Program-made: the position numbers and the translations under genes
In this document: piece by piece, positions 1 through 9,009 of the stretch
Layout: each line of letters begins with the position of its first letter
How positions within the stretch are numbered: position 1 is the first letter of the stretch
The notes under the pieces: model-generated
Databases searched by the model: none
Told to the model about the DNA's origin: nothing
What the model saw: only the letters and a program-made list of their open reading frames with translations
Assembly (NCBI RefSeq): GCF_000484635.1
Contig: NZ_AXVM01000006.1
Coordinates: 186,001 to 250,000 of the forward strand
Reading direction: 5' to 3'
Source: Comamonas badia DSM 17552
Lineage (GTDB): Bacteria > Pseudomonadota > Gammaproteobacteria > Burkholderiales > Burkholderiaceae_C
DNA: 64,000 nt

Positions 1-318
1 GGCGGCAACATGCTGCTGGGCGCCGTCGGCCAGCTGCAGTTCGAGGTGGTGCAGCACCGCCTGAAGACCGAATACGACTGCGACGTGCGCCTGGAGGGCT
101 GCCAGTACACCGGCGCGCGCTGGATCACGGCCAACACGCCCGCCGAGCTGCGCGAGTTCGAGAACGCCTACCCGCTGCGCATGGCGCACGACGCGGCCGA
201 TGCGTTGGCCTACCTGTGCACCAGCCCGTATGACGTGCGGCTGGCGCAGGAGCGATTTCCGAAGATTCACTTTCATCCGCTGAGGGAACACGCGGGGTTG
301 GCGCTGCAGGCGGGCTGA
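1..318 (+). CDS. prfC: Peptide chain release factor 3, C-terminal part (partial at window edge)
   Basis: This is the last 105 codons of RF3, the GTPase that recycles RF1/RF2 from the ribosome after termination. The frame is open from base 1, so the GTPase domain lies off the window. The C-terminal domain signature is clear: GAVGQLQFEVVQHRLK, then ARWITA, AYLCTSPYDVRLAQERFP and a final FHPLREH, matching the family's LQF.VV..RL and RLAQERYP...H..REH pattern. The stop TGA overlaps the start of the next gene (TGATG). The identification is secure; only the 5' end is missing. Confidence 0.95.
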   Translation, partial: GGNMLLGAVGQLQFEVVQHRLKTEYDCDVRLEGCQYTGARWITANTPAELREFENAYPLRMAHDAADALAYLCTSPYDVRLAQERFPKIHFHPLREHAGLALQAG

Positions 319-1394
319 TGATGGATGTGGCGCCCTCGGTGCGCGATGCGAGGGCTGAAAGCAGTGCCCGCGCAGACCGCAGCCATTACAACAACTTCGA
401 TGCCATACGCATCGTCGCCGCGTTCCTGGTGCTCTACAGCCACCAGTTCGCGCTGACCGGCCGGCCCGAGCCCTCCTTCCTCGGGCTGCACAGCTGGGGT
501 GGCCTGGCGGTAATCGTGTTTTTCGTGGTCAGCGGCTATCTCGTCACCAGCAGCTGGTACAACGACCCCAACGTTCTGCGCTTCGCCGCCCGGCGCATTC
601 TGCGACTGTGGCCCGCGCTGACGGTCATTGTGGTGCTCACTGCCTACGGCCTGGGGGCCTGGGTGACGGCGCTGCCCCTGGGGGACTACTGGAAACATCC
701 CGCCACGCTCGACTATCTGCGCATCCTCAAGATGCAGATTCACTACGTGCTGCCCGGCGTCTTCACCAATAACCCCTATGCGGGGGGCGTCAATGGCTCA
801 CTCTGGACCATTCCGCTGGAAGTGCGTTGCTACGTGGTGCTGGCTCTTGCCGGCTTGTTGCAGTTGCTGCGCTGGCGCACCATCTGGCTGGCGCTCATCG
901 CCGTCTACCTGGCCTGGTTCCTGTTCAAGAGCAGCGCCGACGTAACCGGGCATGTGCATTACGGGCGAGAACTCAGCGCGTTCTTTCTGTGCGGCTCGGC
1001 ATTGTTCCTGCTCAAGCAGCGCTGGGAGCGCCGCCCGCTGGCGTGGCTGCTTGGCCTGGGCGCACTGGGGCTGCTCCTCTGGTGGGCGAGGTGGCGCTAC
1101 ACCGCCACGCTCGCGACGCTGCCGCTGGTGATTCTGTACATGGGCACCCGCTCTACGCCGGTGATCCGCCGCTTCGGCCGGTGGGGAGATCCATCGTACG
1201 GCGCGTACCTGATTGCATTCCCGGTACAGCAAACCGTCACTTTCTATACGTGGCCCACACTCGGCTTCGCGGGGACTCTCATGCTGGCTCTAGGAGTAAC
1301 TACTGTACTTGCCTACACAAGCTGGCACGGAATCGAAAAACAGGCTTTGAAGTGGAAACCGTCCAAGTCAAAAATTCCGGAGAAAAACCATTGA
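318..1394 (+). CDS. Acyltransferase 3 family membrane protein (OafA/YrhL-like)
   Basis: This is a 358-residue polytopic membrane protein of the acyltransferase 3 family, whose members move acetyl or other acyl groups onto surface polysaccharides, LPS or peptidoglycan. Visible family marks are FDAIRIVAAFLVLYSHQ near residues 27-43, with the conserved Arg31 and His42, and VFFVVSGYL near 67-75. These are followed by alternating hydrophobic segments to the C-terminus. The ATG overlaps the prfC stop (TGATG). A second ATG follows immediately. The last ~35 codons (from about 1280) are clearly more AT-rich than the rest, continuous with the AT-rich gene downstream. With the next three genes it forms a probable surface-glycan modification module. 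The acceptor sugar is unknown. Confidence 0.85.
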   Translation: MMDVAPSVRDARAESSARADRSHYNNFDAIRIVAAFLVLYSHQFALTGRPEPSFLGLHSWGGLAVIVFFVVSGYLVTSSWYNDPNVLRFAARRILRLWPALTVIVVLTAYGLGAWVTALPLGDYWKHPATLDYLRILKMQIHYVLPGVFTNNPYAGGVNGSLWTIPLEVRCYVVLALAGLLQLLRWRTIWLALIAVYLAWFLFKSSADVTGHVHYGRELSAFFLCGSALFLLKQRWERRPLAWLLGLGALGLLLWWARWRYTATLATLPLVILYMGTRSTPVIRRFGRWGDPSYGAYLIAFPVQQTVTFYTWPTLGFAGTLMLALGVTTVLAYTSWHGIEKQALKWKPSKSKIPEKNH

Positions 1395-2779
1395 CACAAG
1401 CGATACTGAAGAAATTTTTCCGACTCACGCAATTTCAGCATTTTTGCGTGCTGTTTTTCCTCTTGTCCATCTTGTATGTTGCATGGTGGATAGCCTCGTG
1501 GCCGGGAATTCTTGGACAAGATAGCCTCGCGACAATTTTAGAAGTCGAGAGCAACCAGGAATTCCAATCCGGGAAGCCTGCATTTTGGGCCCTCTATGCA
1601 ATAGCGACATACGGGCCTTGGCGATTAGTAGAGATTCCGATAGCCATACAACTTCTGCTCTGTGCCATCGTGTGCGCACGCGTTTTGAGTTGGATGCTCC
1701 AAAAGATGATGTACAAGAGTTTCTTGTATTGTTTGCTTTTCGTGGCATTGGCACCAAGCGTTGTGTATTACGCTTCCAGCCTGTATTCCGACGGTATTTA
1801 TGCGATCAGTACAGCAGCAATGCTATTTGAAATCTGGCGCATCCATCAAAACAAGAAAATTGATAGCGCCGCGGCCTGCATACTGCTAATCACGATCCCA
1901 TTTTCTTTGTTTTCGCGACCAAATGGAATTATAAATATCATCGCAATATTGGTTTTGGCATATATCCTTTCGCGTCGTGAACGAATCAAGCTCGCAATGA
2001 TTGTTATACCTTGGCTTATGGTCGCATTATATGCACAATTGGCCGTAAAACAATGGGGAAAAATAGGAACTGTATTTCCTGTTGCTTTGTATGAGACAGT
2101 TGGTTTTCTCGAAAATCGCCCCATGGGGCTATGGGAAAACAACGAACCTCGAGTAACCAATAAAACCATCGATGCACTCCGCTCCCACGGGGAAACGGTT
2201 GAAAATATTCTGAAATATTATGATCACTATTACTGGGATCCATTGGTTTTTTTCCCAAAAGGCCCCGCACTGATGGCGCTTCCAAAAAGCGCAAAGCAAA
2301 TTATTGTTCACGAATTTTTTAAATATAATCTTTGGCACAATTTCCCGGCATTTGCCGCGAGTCGTGTTAATATTTTTCTATACGCAGCATTCGCCGATGG
2401 CGGCTTTCCAGGCATAAAAAATGCTGAGCATATATTGCCACAAACAAAATCCAAATCCATAGTCAAATTTCGTAATGGAATTTTGCACAAATATTTATCC
2501 GAATGGTTTGATTTCACTTTCAAATATCGCGTCATTTTTTGGACACCATGGTTGGGGCTTTGGCTTATTGCAATCGGCATCTCAAGGACATGGCGCGCAC
2601 GCGATATGGCCGGTTTCACAATATGCACAACCTTATTATTGCAATTAATTGCGGTTTTCAGTTTTTCTATCGCAGGAGAATACAGGTATTTATTAGCCTT
2701 CTTCACGGCTCCACTTGCGTTATTGCCAGCGATTTATGCACCAATCAAAAATATAAAACCAGAAACCAAAAATCTATAG
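1391..2779 (+). CDS. AT-rich polytopic membrane protein, probable GT-C-type glycosyltransferase
   Basis: I do not recognise a precise family. The protein is about 462 residues with roughly ten hydrophobic segments, starting with a strong one (FCVLFFLLSILYVAWWIASW) and ending with paired segments near the C-terminus. A long soluble-looking loop carries aromatic and acidic residues (YYDHYYWDPLVFFPKGPA). That layout, and its place between an acyltransferase and a flippase/polyprenyl-glycosyltransferase pair, fits the variable GtrC-like transferase of glucosylation cassettes. This is inference. The chosen start is TTG at 1391, overlapping the upstream stop (TTGA), with GGAGA a few bases upstream. 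There is no ATG nearby; a GTG further upstream is the alternative. Base composition is strikingly AT-rich against all neighbours, which suggests horizontal acquisition. Confidence 0.6.
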   Translation: MTQAILKKFFRLTQFQHFCVLFFLLSILYVAWWIASWPGILGQDSLATILEVESNQEFQSGKPAFWALYAIATYGPWRLVEIPIAIQLLLCAIVCARVLSWMLQKMMYKSFLYCLLFVALAPSVVYYASSLYSDGIYAISTAAMLFEIWRIHQNKKIDSAAACILLITIPFSLFSRPNGIINIIAILVLAYILSRRERIKLAMIVIPWLMVALYAQLAVKQWGKIGTVFPVALYETVGFLENRPMGLWENNEPRVTNKTIDALRSHGETVENILKYYDHYYWDPLVFFPKGPALMALPKSAKQIIVHEFFKYNLWHNFPAFAASRVNIFLYAAFADGGFPGIKNAEHILPQTKSKSIVKFRNGILHKYLSEWFDFTFKYRVIFWTPWLGLWLIAIGISRTWRARDMAGFTICTTLLLQLIAVFSFSIAGEYRYLLAFFTAPLALLPAIYAPIKNIKPETKNL

Positions 2780-2825
2780 CATGGCGGATTCATGCGCCGC
2801 CGCGTCACTGAAAATTCATTTAGCC

Positions 2826-3173
2826 ATGCAAATAACACTTGCCATATACACTTTGATATGCGTATTGGGAATATCTGTCGGCCAACTTTTGTTCAAAAAG
2901 GCCGCAGTTGCTCTACCTGCGGTTTTTTCCTTTTCCAGTTTGCTGCAAAACGGCTGGCTCATCACCGCCCTTGCGCTGTACGGCATCACCACCTTGGGCT
3001 GGATCTGGATCCTTCGACACGCCCCGCTGCACCTGGCCTACCCATTCATGGGCCTGGCCTTTCTGATCGTGCCGACACTGGCCTGGGCCTTCCTGGGTGA
3101 GCCGCTGCACTGGCGCACCCTCGCGGGCGGAGCGCTCATCATGGCTGGCGTAGCGCTTGCCGCGCAATCGTGA
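2826..3173 (+). CDS. Small four-helix SMR/ArnE-like membrane protein, probable lipid-linked sugar flippase
   Basis: This is a 115-residue hydrophobic protein with four predicted membrane helices in the small multidrug resistance/EamA half-size fold. The GQLLFKKAA segment and the C-terminal FLGEPLHWRTLAGGALIMAG resemble ArnE/ArnF-type subunits that flip undecaprenyl-phosphate sugars. The start is set at ATG 2826 (MQITLAIY), because family members begin almost directly with helix 1; an in-frame ATG at 2781 would add 15 polar residues. The stop is next to, and overlaps, a possible GTG of the following glycosyltransferase, so the two are translationally linked. The first third of the gene is AT-rich and the rest GC-rich, so a composition boundary falls inside this coding sequence. 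Confidence 0.75.
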   Translation: MQITLAIYTLICVLGISVGQLLFKKAAVALPAVFSFSSLLQNGWLITALALYGITTLGWIWILRHAPLHLAYPFMGLAFLIVPTLAWAFLGEPLHWRTLAGGALIMAGVALAAQS

Positions 3174-3184
3174 GGCGGCCCGCC

Positions 3185-4141
3185 ATGCGCATCGCCGTCG
3201 CCATTCCCTGCTACAAGGTCACGCAGCACGTGCTGGGCGTGATCGCCGCCATCGGCCCCGAAGTGGAGGCCATTTATGCGGTGGATGATGCCTGCCCGGA
3301 CGGCAGCGGACGCTACATCGAGGCAAACAGCACCGATCCGCGCGTGCGCGTGTTGTTTCATGCCGAGAATCGTGGGGTGGGCGGTGCCATCGTCACGGCC
3401 TATCGCGCGGCACTCGACGAGGGCATGGACATCGTGGTCAAGGTCGATGGCGACGGGCAGATGGACCCGGCGCTGATCCCGCACTTCACCCGCCCGATCG
3501 AGCGGGGCCTGGCGGACTACACCAAGGGCAACCGCTTTTATCAGCCCGAATCACTCGGATCGATGCCCCGCCTGCGCCTGTTCGGCAACGCGGCGCTGTC
3601 GTTCATCACCAAGCTGAGCGCGGGCTACTGGCCGATCATGGACCCGACCAACGGCTACACCGCGATCCACGCGGGTACGCTGCGCCGGCTGCCGCTGGAC
3701 AAGATCGAGCAGCGCTATTTCTTCGAGAGCGACATGCTTTTCCGCCTCAATATCGCGCGCGCCGTGGTGCGCGACGTGCCGATGGCCGCCGTGTACGCCG
3801 ACGAACAGTCGAACCTGAAGGTGTCCAAGGTGCTGCCCGAGTTTCTGCTCAAGCACCTCCAGCGCTTCGGCAAGCGCTATGTCTACCTCTACCTGGTGCG
3901 CGACTTCAACCTGGGCAGCCTGTACAGCCTGATGGGCGCGCTGCTGACCGTGCTGGGCCTGGCCTTTGGCATCGCCGAGTGGGTGCACAGCGTGGTGACA
4001 GGGCGGGTGGCGTCCAGCGGCACGGTGATGCTGGCGGCGCTGCCACTGCTGATCGGCGTGCAGTTCCTGATCGCGTTTCTGCACCAGGACGTCAGCAATG
4101 TGCCTACGACCCCGCTGCTGTCCGATCTGGATGAGGGATGA
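3185..4141 (+). CDS. Family 2 glycosyltransferase with C-terminal membrane helices (GtrB/ArnC-like)
   Basis: This 318-residue GT2 enzyme is likely to load a sugar onto polyprenyl phosphate at the cytoplasmic face. It opens with IAVAIPCYK and has the nucleotide-binding AVDDACPDGS, then VKVDGDGQMDP, a DxD-like motif typical of the dolichol/undecaprenyl-phosphate glycosyltransferase branch. Two hydrophobic segments lie near the C-terminus. The start is ATG 3185, with GAGG about nine bases upstream; a GTG at 3170 overlapping the previous stop is an alternative. Paired with the small flippase just upstream, it gives the classic synthase-flippase couple that supplies a lipid-linked sugar to a periplasmic transferase, plausibly the AT-rich gene at 1391. 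The sugar is not predictable from sequence. Confidence 0.85.
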   Translation: MRIAVAIPCYKVTQHVLGVIAAIGPEVEAIYAVDDACPDGSGRYIEANSTDPRVRVLFHAENRGVGGAIVTAYRAALDEGMDIVVKVDGDGQMDPALIPHFTRPIERGLADYTKGNRFYQPESLGSMPRLRLFGNAALSFITKLSAGYWPIMDPTNGYTAIHAGTLRRLPLDKIEQRYFFESDMLFRLNIARAVVRDVPMAAVYADEQSNLKVSKVLPEFLLKHLQRFGKRYVYLYLVRDFNLGSLYSLMGALLTVLGLAFGIAEWVHSVVTGRVASSGTVMLAALPLLIGVQFLIAFLHQDVSNVPTTPLLSDLDEG

Positions 4142-4169
4142 TGACGCCGCCGGCCTGTTGCGCGCGCAA

Positions 4170-4220
4170 TTCAGAACAAAAACCGGCTCCAGACCTTACT
4201 CAGCAAGCGGGGGCGGCTCT
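4170..4220 (-). repeat. Degenerate copy of the GATAGCTGC palindromic repeat
   Basis: The segment lies between the convergent glycosyltransferase and gltL genes. Read on the minus strand it contains a worn GCTTGCTGAGTAAGG core followed by GAGCCGGTTTTTGTTCTGAA. That tail closely matches the tail of the copy at 27660-27722. The palindrome arms are poorly conserved, so this is an old copy. Confidence 0.5.
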
Positions 4221-4234
4221 CTTTTCAGGAGATA

Positions 4235-4984
<750 letters not shown>

Positions 4985-4995
4985 GCCGGACTCCT

Positions 4996-5664
4996 TTAGC
5001 GGATGATGGCGATCTTCTTGTGCAGCCGCTTGACCGCCGAAGAGAGCGAATAGCTGATGGCGAAGTACACCACCGTGGCCATGAGATAGGTTTCGATCGG
5101 CCGGCCGAAATTCTTGCCCGCGGTCTCGAAACCCTTGAGCAGGTCGTAGGCGCCGATGGCGTACACCAGCGAGGTGTCCTGGAACAGGATGATGGTCTGC
5201 GTGAGCAGCACCGGAACCATGTTGCGGAACGCCTGCGGCAGGATCACGAGCTTCATGTTCTGCGCATAGCTCATGCCCACGGCCATGCCGGCGAACACCT
5301 GCCCGCGCGGAATCGACTGGATGCCCGCGCGCATGATCTCGGAAAAATACGCCGCCTCGAACGCGATGAAGGTGATGAAGGCCGAATACTCGGCCCCCAC
5401 CGGCCGCCCGATGATGAAGGGCACGAGCAGGAAGAACCACAGGATCACCATCACCAGCGGCACCGAGCGCATCACGTTCACGTAGAACGCCGCCGGCAGG
5501 ATCAGCCACTTCTGGCCCGACAGCCGCATCAGCGCCAGCAGCGTGCCGAAGAAGATGCCGCCCGCGGTGGCCACGGCCGTGAGGATGATGCTGAACCACA
5601 GGCCCTGGAGGATGAAGCCCTGGATGAAGCCCCAGTTGACGAATGAGAAGTCGAGATTGAGCAT
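4996..5664 (-). CDS. gltK: Glutamate/aspartate ABC transporter permease
   Basis: This 222-residue inner-membrane permease belongs to the His/Glu/Gln amino acid ABC family. Several membrane helices are visible. The EAA-type cytoplasmic loop that docks the ATPase shows as [20 protein letters not shown] followed by [10 protein letters not shown], the usual RAG..S...GQ.EA...G pattern. It follows gltJ with a one-base gap and precedes gltL, so the subunits are probably translated together. The pair GltJ/GltK is expected to form a heterodimeric channel. Confidence 0.92.
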   Translation of the reverse strand: MLNLDFSFVNWGFIQGFILQGLWFSIILTAVATAGGIFFGTLLALMRLSGQKWLILPAAFYVNVMRSVPLVMVILWFFLLVPFIIGRPVGAEYSAFITFIAFEAAYFSEIMRAGIQSIPRGQVFAGMAVGMSYAQNMKLVILPQAFRNMVPVLLTQTIILFQDTSLVYAIGAYDLLKGFETAGKNFGRPIETYLMATVVYFAISYSLSSAVKRLHKKIAIIR

Positions 5665-5665
5665 G

Positions 5666-6424
5666 TCAATGGCCTCCCGCGCCGGTGCCGGCGGCCACGA
5701 AGCCGGGCACCTGCGAGCGCTTCTCGATGAAGGCGAAGATGCGGTTGATCACGAAGGCCGATATGGCGTAGAGGACGGTGACGGCCAGGTAGACCTCGAT
5801 CGGGCGGGCCGTCTCCTCGCCCACCTGCAGGGCGTATTGCGTGAGCTCGGGGATGGAGACGGCAAACGCCACGGCCGAGTTCTTGAAAATGTTCATCGAC
5901 TCGCTGGTGAGCGGCGGAATGATGATGCGGTACGCCATGGGCAGCAGCACATAGCGGTAGTACTGCACCGTGGTGAAACCCATGGCCATGCCGGCGTAGC
6001 GCTGCCCCTTGGGCAGGGCCTGGACGCCGGCGCGCACCTGCTCGGCGATCCGCGCCGAGGTAAAGAGGCCCAGCGCCAGCACCACCAGAATGAAGGGCGG
6101 GAACGATTTCATCGGCGGCACCAGGGCGGGCACCACGAAATACCAGAGAAAAATCTGCACCAGCAGCGGAATGTTGCGAAACAGCTCCACCCAGGCGTTG
6201 CCGAAGCGGCTGAGCCAGGGGCTGTCCGGCAGGGTGCGAATGACGCCGACGATGGAGCCGACGATCAGCGCAATGGCCAGCCCCGTGAGGGAGACGGACA
6301 CCGTCCAGCCCCAGGCATTGAGCAGCCAGTCCAGGTAGGTGTATTCCTTGCCATGCCCAAAACAACCGGCTATGACGTTCTGATCGAGCGTGTCCTTGCA
6401 GAACACCTGCCAGTCCATTGCCAT
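5666..6424 (-). CDS. gltJ: Glutamate/aspartate ABC transporter permease
   Basis: This 252-residue permease is the partner of GltK. It has an N-terminal stretch of ~25 polar residues (with Cys), then a membrane helix WTVSVSLTGLAIALIVGSIV, the ELFRNIPLLVQIFLWYF segment typical of GltJ, and an ABC-docking loop EQVRAGVQALPKGQRYAGMA with LPMAYR. It starts 102 bases after the binding-protein gene. That gap carries a strong hairpin (6465-6491) that could set the ratio of binding protein to membrane subunits. The C-terminus (GFVAAGTGAGGH) is glycine-rich and variable. Confidence 0.92.
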   Translation of the reverse strand: MAMDWQVFCKDTLDQNVIAGCFGHGKEYTYLDWLLNAWGWTVSVSLTGLAIALIVGSIVGVIRTLPDSPWLSRFGNAWVELFRNIPLLVQIFLWYFVVPALVPPMKSFPPFILVVLALGLFTSARIAEQVRAGVQALPKGQRYAGMAMGFTTVQYYRYVLLPMAYRIIIPPLTSESMNIFKNSAVAFAVSIPELTQYALQVGEETARPIEVYLAVTVLYAISAFVINRIFAFIEKRSQVPGFVAAGTGAGGH

Positions 6425-6464
6425 GTTTTCATTCTCCCCATGCTTTGCCCAGCCTGGACAAAAC

Positions 6465-6491
6465 GCCCACCGGCCTCAAGGCCAGGTGGGC
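6465..6491 (-). terminator. Hairpin between gltI and gltJ, possible attenuator
   Basis: On the minus strand GCCCACCTGGCC, loop TTGA, then GGCCGGTGGGC can form a long GC-rich stem, followed only by GTTTTGT, a weak U-tract. This is not a strong terminator. Hairpins at this place in solute-binding-protein operons commonly stabilise the upstream mRNA or partly terminate before the permeases. Function here is inference. Confidence 0.5.
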
Positions 6492-6526
6492 GTCGTACAG
6501 CTCATCTCACATGCGTGAAGCGGCCA

Positions 6527-7423
6527 TCACTTGTTGCCGTAGTCTTCCATCGGCTTGTTGTTCAGGTGCGCCCAGGCGTTCTTGGTGCTCTCGGAAGCGG
6601 GCATGTTCATGTTCACGTTGTTGGGCGGAATCGGCTGCATGAACCACTTGTCGTAGAGCTTGGCCAGCGAGCCATCCTTGACCTGGCGCTCGATGGAATC
6701 GTCCACCGCCTTCATGAGCTTGGCATCGCCCTTGGGCAGCATGCAGGCAATCGGCTCGACCGACAGCACCTCGCCCGTGAGCTCGAAATCCTTGGGGTTC
6801 TTGGCCTTGGCGATGTTGGCGGCCAGAATGGAGCCGTCCATCACGAACGCGTCCGCGCGGCCCGATTCCAGCAGCAGAAAGCTGTCGGCGTGGTCCTTGC
6901 CCTGAATGGTCTTGAAGTCGATGCCCTGCGCGCGCTCATTCTTGCGCAGCGTCTGCACCGAGGTGGTACCCGTGGTCGTGGCCACGGTCTTGCCGTTCAG
7001 ATCCTTGATGGAGTGGATGCCGGATTTCTTGTTCACGGCGATGCGCACTTCTTCCACGTAGGTGGTGTAGGCAAAGTCCACGTCCTTCTGGCGCGCGGCG
7101 CTGTTGGTGGTGGAGCCGCACTCGAAATCGATGGTGCCGTTCTGGATCAGCGGGATGCGGTTCTGCGAGGTGATGACCTGGTAGTTGATCTTGAGCGGCT
7201 TGCCCAGCTGCTTGCCGATGTCGTCCACGATGCGCTCGGCCATCTCGGTGTGAAAGCCGACGTACTTGCCGCCGCCCAGCGTGAACGCCAGACCGGATGA
7301 ATCGCGCACACCCAGGTTCACGGCGCCGCGCTCGCTGATTTTGGCCAGCGTATCGGTCGCCTGCGCGAATGCGGCGCCGGTAGCCAGAAAGGAGACAGCA
7401 GCCGCAAGCAACAGTTTCTTCAT
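6527..7423 (-). CDS. gltI: Glutamate/aspartate ABC transporter periplasmic binding protein
   Basis: This 298-residue solute-binding protein captures glutamate/aspartate in the periplasm for GltJKL. A signal peptide is clear: MKKLLLAAAVSFLATGAAFA with cleavage after AFA. The mature part carries family marks: NLGVRDSSGLAFTLGGGKYVGFHTEMA, CGSTTNSAARQKDVDF, TTGTTSV and YDKWF near the C-terminus. The start is ATG 7423, preceded by CTGGAG; a TTG six bases upstream is not needed. It heads the glt operon. The 143 bases upstream to pyrC must hold its promoter, but I see no convincing -35/-10 pair there. Confidence 0.93.
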   Translation of the reverse strand: MKKLLLAAAVSFLATGAAFAQATDTLAKISERGAVNLGVRDSSGLAFTLGGGKYVGFHTEMAERIVDDIGKQLGKPLKINYQVITSQNRIPLIQNGTIDFECGSTTNSAARQKDVDFAYTTYVEEVRIAVNKKSGIHSIKDLNGKTVATTTGTTSVQTLRKNERAQGIDFKTIQGKDHADSFLLLESGRADAFVMDGSILAANIAKAKNPKDFELTGEVLSVEPIACMLPKGDAKLMKAVDDSIERQVKDGSLAKLYDKWFMQPIPPNNVNMNMPASESTKNAWAHLNNKPMEDYGNK

Positions 7424-7566
7424 AAGCAAACTCCAGTAATGTCAACAAAGGGTACCGGCGCGCCCAGTGAAAAATCTTGTGGATTCAAGCGTGGAAGGCC
7501 GGATGCGGCCATTGTGCCTGCTGGCGCTGCGGCGCCTAGCCTGTCGGCTTGCGGGTTTCCCCTTGG

Positions 7567-8628
7567 TCAGGCAAGCAAAGTCGCCTCGAATGTCGCCTGC
7601 GCGACAACGCGCCAGGGTAGTTGCTCTCCCGCGCGCAGCGGCTTGAGTTCACCATCGCCAAACGCGAAGCGCTCGGGCACGGCCCAGGATTCACGCCGCA
7701 GCGTGATGGTGCCGGCATTCACCGGCAGGCCATAGAACGCCGGGCCATGCAGGCTGGCAAAGCCTTCCAGCCGATCCAGGGCCCCGGCCGCGTCAAACGC
7801 CTCGGCATACAGCTCGACCGCGGCATGCGCGGTGTAGCAGCCGGCGCAGCCGCTGGCGTGTTCCTTGAGCAGCGACGGATGCGGCGCACTGTCGGTGCCA
7901 AGGAAGAACTTGCCGCTGCCGCTGGTGGCGGCCCGCACCAGCGCCTGCCGGTGCACTTCACGCTTGAGAACCGGAAGGCAGTAGTAGTGCGGGCGGATGC
8001 CGCCGGTGAAAAGGGCATTGCGGTTGTAGAGCAGGTGGTGCGCGGTGACCGTGGCGGCGGTGTATGCATCGCTGTCAGCCACGTACTGCGCCGCCTCGCG
8101 CGTGGTGATGTGCTCGAAGACGATTTTCAGCTCGGGAAAGCGCGCGCGCAGCGGGATCAGCTGACGCTCGATGAACACCGCCTCGCGGTCGAAGATGTCG
8201 ATCTCGGGGCTGGTCACTTCGCCGTGCACCAGCAGCAGCAGCCCCGCCTTCTGCATGGCGTCCAGCACGGGCTCGATTTTGCGGATGTCCGTTACCCCCG
8301 CATCGCTGTTGGTGGTGGCGCCCGCCGGGTAGAGCTTGCAGGCAACGATGCCCGCCGCTTGCGCGCGGGCAATTTCATCCACCGGTAGCTTGTCCGTGAG
8401 GTAGAGCGTCATCAAGGGTTCAAAGCGCACGCCCGGCGGCACGGCGGCCAGGATGCGTTCCTTGTACGCCAGCGCCTGCGCGGCAGTGGTCACCGGCGGA
8501 CGCAGGTTGGGCATGATGATGGCGCGGCCGAACTGCGTGGCGCTGTGCGGCACGACGGCTGCCAGCTGCGCGCCATCGCGCACGTGCAGATGCCAGTCGT
8601 CGGGGCGGCGGATCGTGAGCTGATCCAT
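7567..8628 (-). CDS. pyrC: Dihydroorotase (catalytic, class II-type)
   Basis: This 353-residue zinc amidohydrolase closes carbamoyl-aspartate to dihydroorotate, the third step of pyrimidine synthesis. The metal and substrate residues are all visible: [10 protein letters not shown] (HxH), [12 protein letters not shown] (the lysine to be carboxylated), [20 protein letters not shown] and GTDSAPH. Its ATG overlaps the stop of the ArsC-like gene (TGATG). Together with the inactive homologue PyrX at 9010-10302 it explains why this cluster has two dihydroorotase-family genes: this one is the working enzyme. Confidence 0.95.
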   Translation of the reverse strand: MDQLTIRRPDDWHLHVRDGAQLAAVVPHSATQFGRAIIMPNLRPPVTTAAQALAYKERILAAVPPGVRFEPLMTLYLTDKLPVDEIARAQAAGIVACKLYPAGATTNSDAGVTDIRKIEPVLDAMQKAGLLLLVHGEVTSPEIDIFDREAVFIERQLIPLRARFPELKIVFEHITTREAAQYVADSDAYTAATVTAHHLLYNRNALFTGGIRPHYYCLPVLKREVHRQALVRAATSGSGKFFLGTDSAPHPSLLKEHASGCAGCYTAHAAVELYAEAFDAAGALDRLEGFASLHGPAFYGLPVNAGTITLRRESWAVPERFAFGDGELKPLRAGEQLPWRVVAQATFEATLLA

Positions 8629-8975
8629 CACAGCAGCTCCAGCACGCGCTCGGGCGGGCGGCACAGCAGTGCGCCCTTGGACGTCACGACGATGGGGCGG
8701 TTGAGCAGGATGGGGTGGGCCGCCACGGCGGCGTAGAGCTCGTCTTCGGTGCGCGCCGGGTTGCCCAGATCGAGCTCGGCATACGCAGCCTCCTTGGTGC
8801 GCAACAGTTCGCGCAGCGGCACGCCGATGCGCTGAACCAGCGCCTTGAGGCGCGCGGCGTCCAGGGGGTGCCCGAGGTAATCGACGATCACCGGCTCGAC
8901 GCCGCGCTCGCGCAGCAAGGCCAGCGCGCCGCGCGAATTGCTGCAGCGGGGGTTGTGGTAGATGGTGACGTTCAT
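8628..8975 (-). CDS. ArsC-family thioredoxin-fold reductase
   Basis: This 115-residue protein is of the glutaredoxin-dependent arsenate reductase family (ArsC/YfgD). The N-terminus [14 protein letters not shown] carries the catalytic cysteine (Cys11). The C-terminal half has [20 protein letters not shown], including the Arg residues used to hold the oxyanion. No other ars genes are near, so the physiological substrate is uncertain. Such stand-alone copies are common among housekeeping genes. It sits between pyrX (34-base gap) and pyrC (one-base overlap), hence is co-transcribed with pyrimidine genes. The start ATG 8975 fits the family length. Confidence 0.85.
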   Translation of the reverse strand: MNVTIYHNPRCSNSRGALALLRERGVEPVIVDYLGHPLDAARLKALVQRIGVPLRELLRTKEAAYAELDLGNPARTEDELYAAVAAHPILLNRPIVVTSKGALLCRPPERVLELL

Positions 8976-9009
8976 GGCAGCCAGACAAAGGGAATCGGAA
9001 ACCGCGCCA

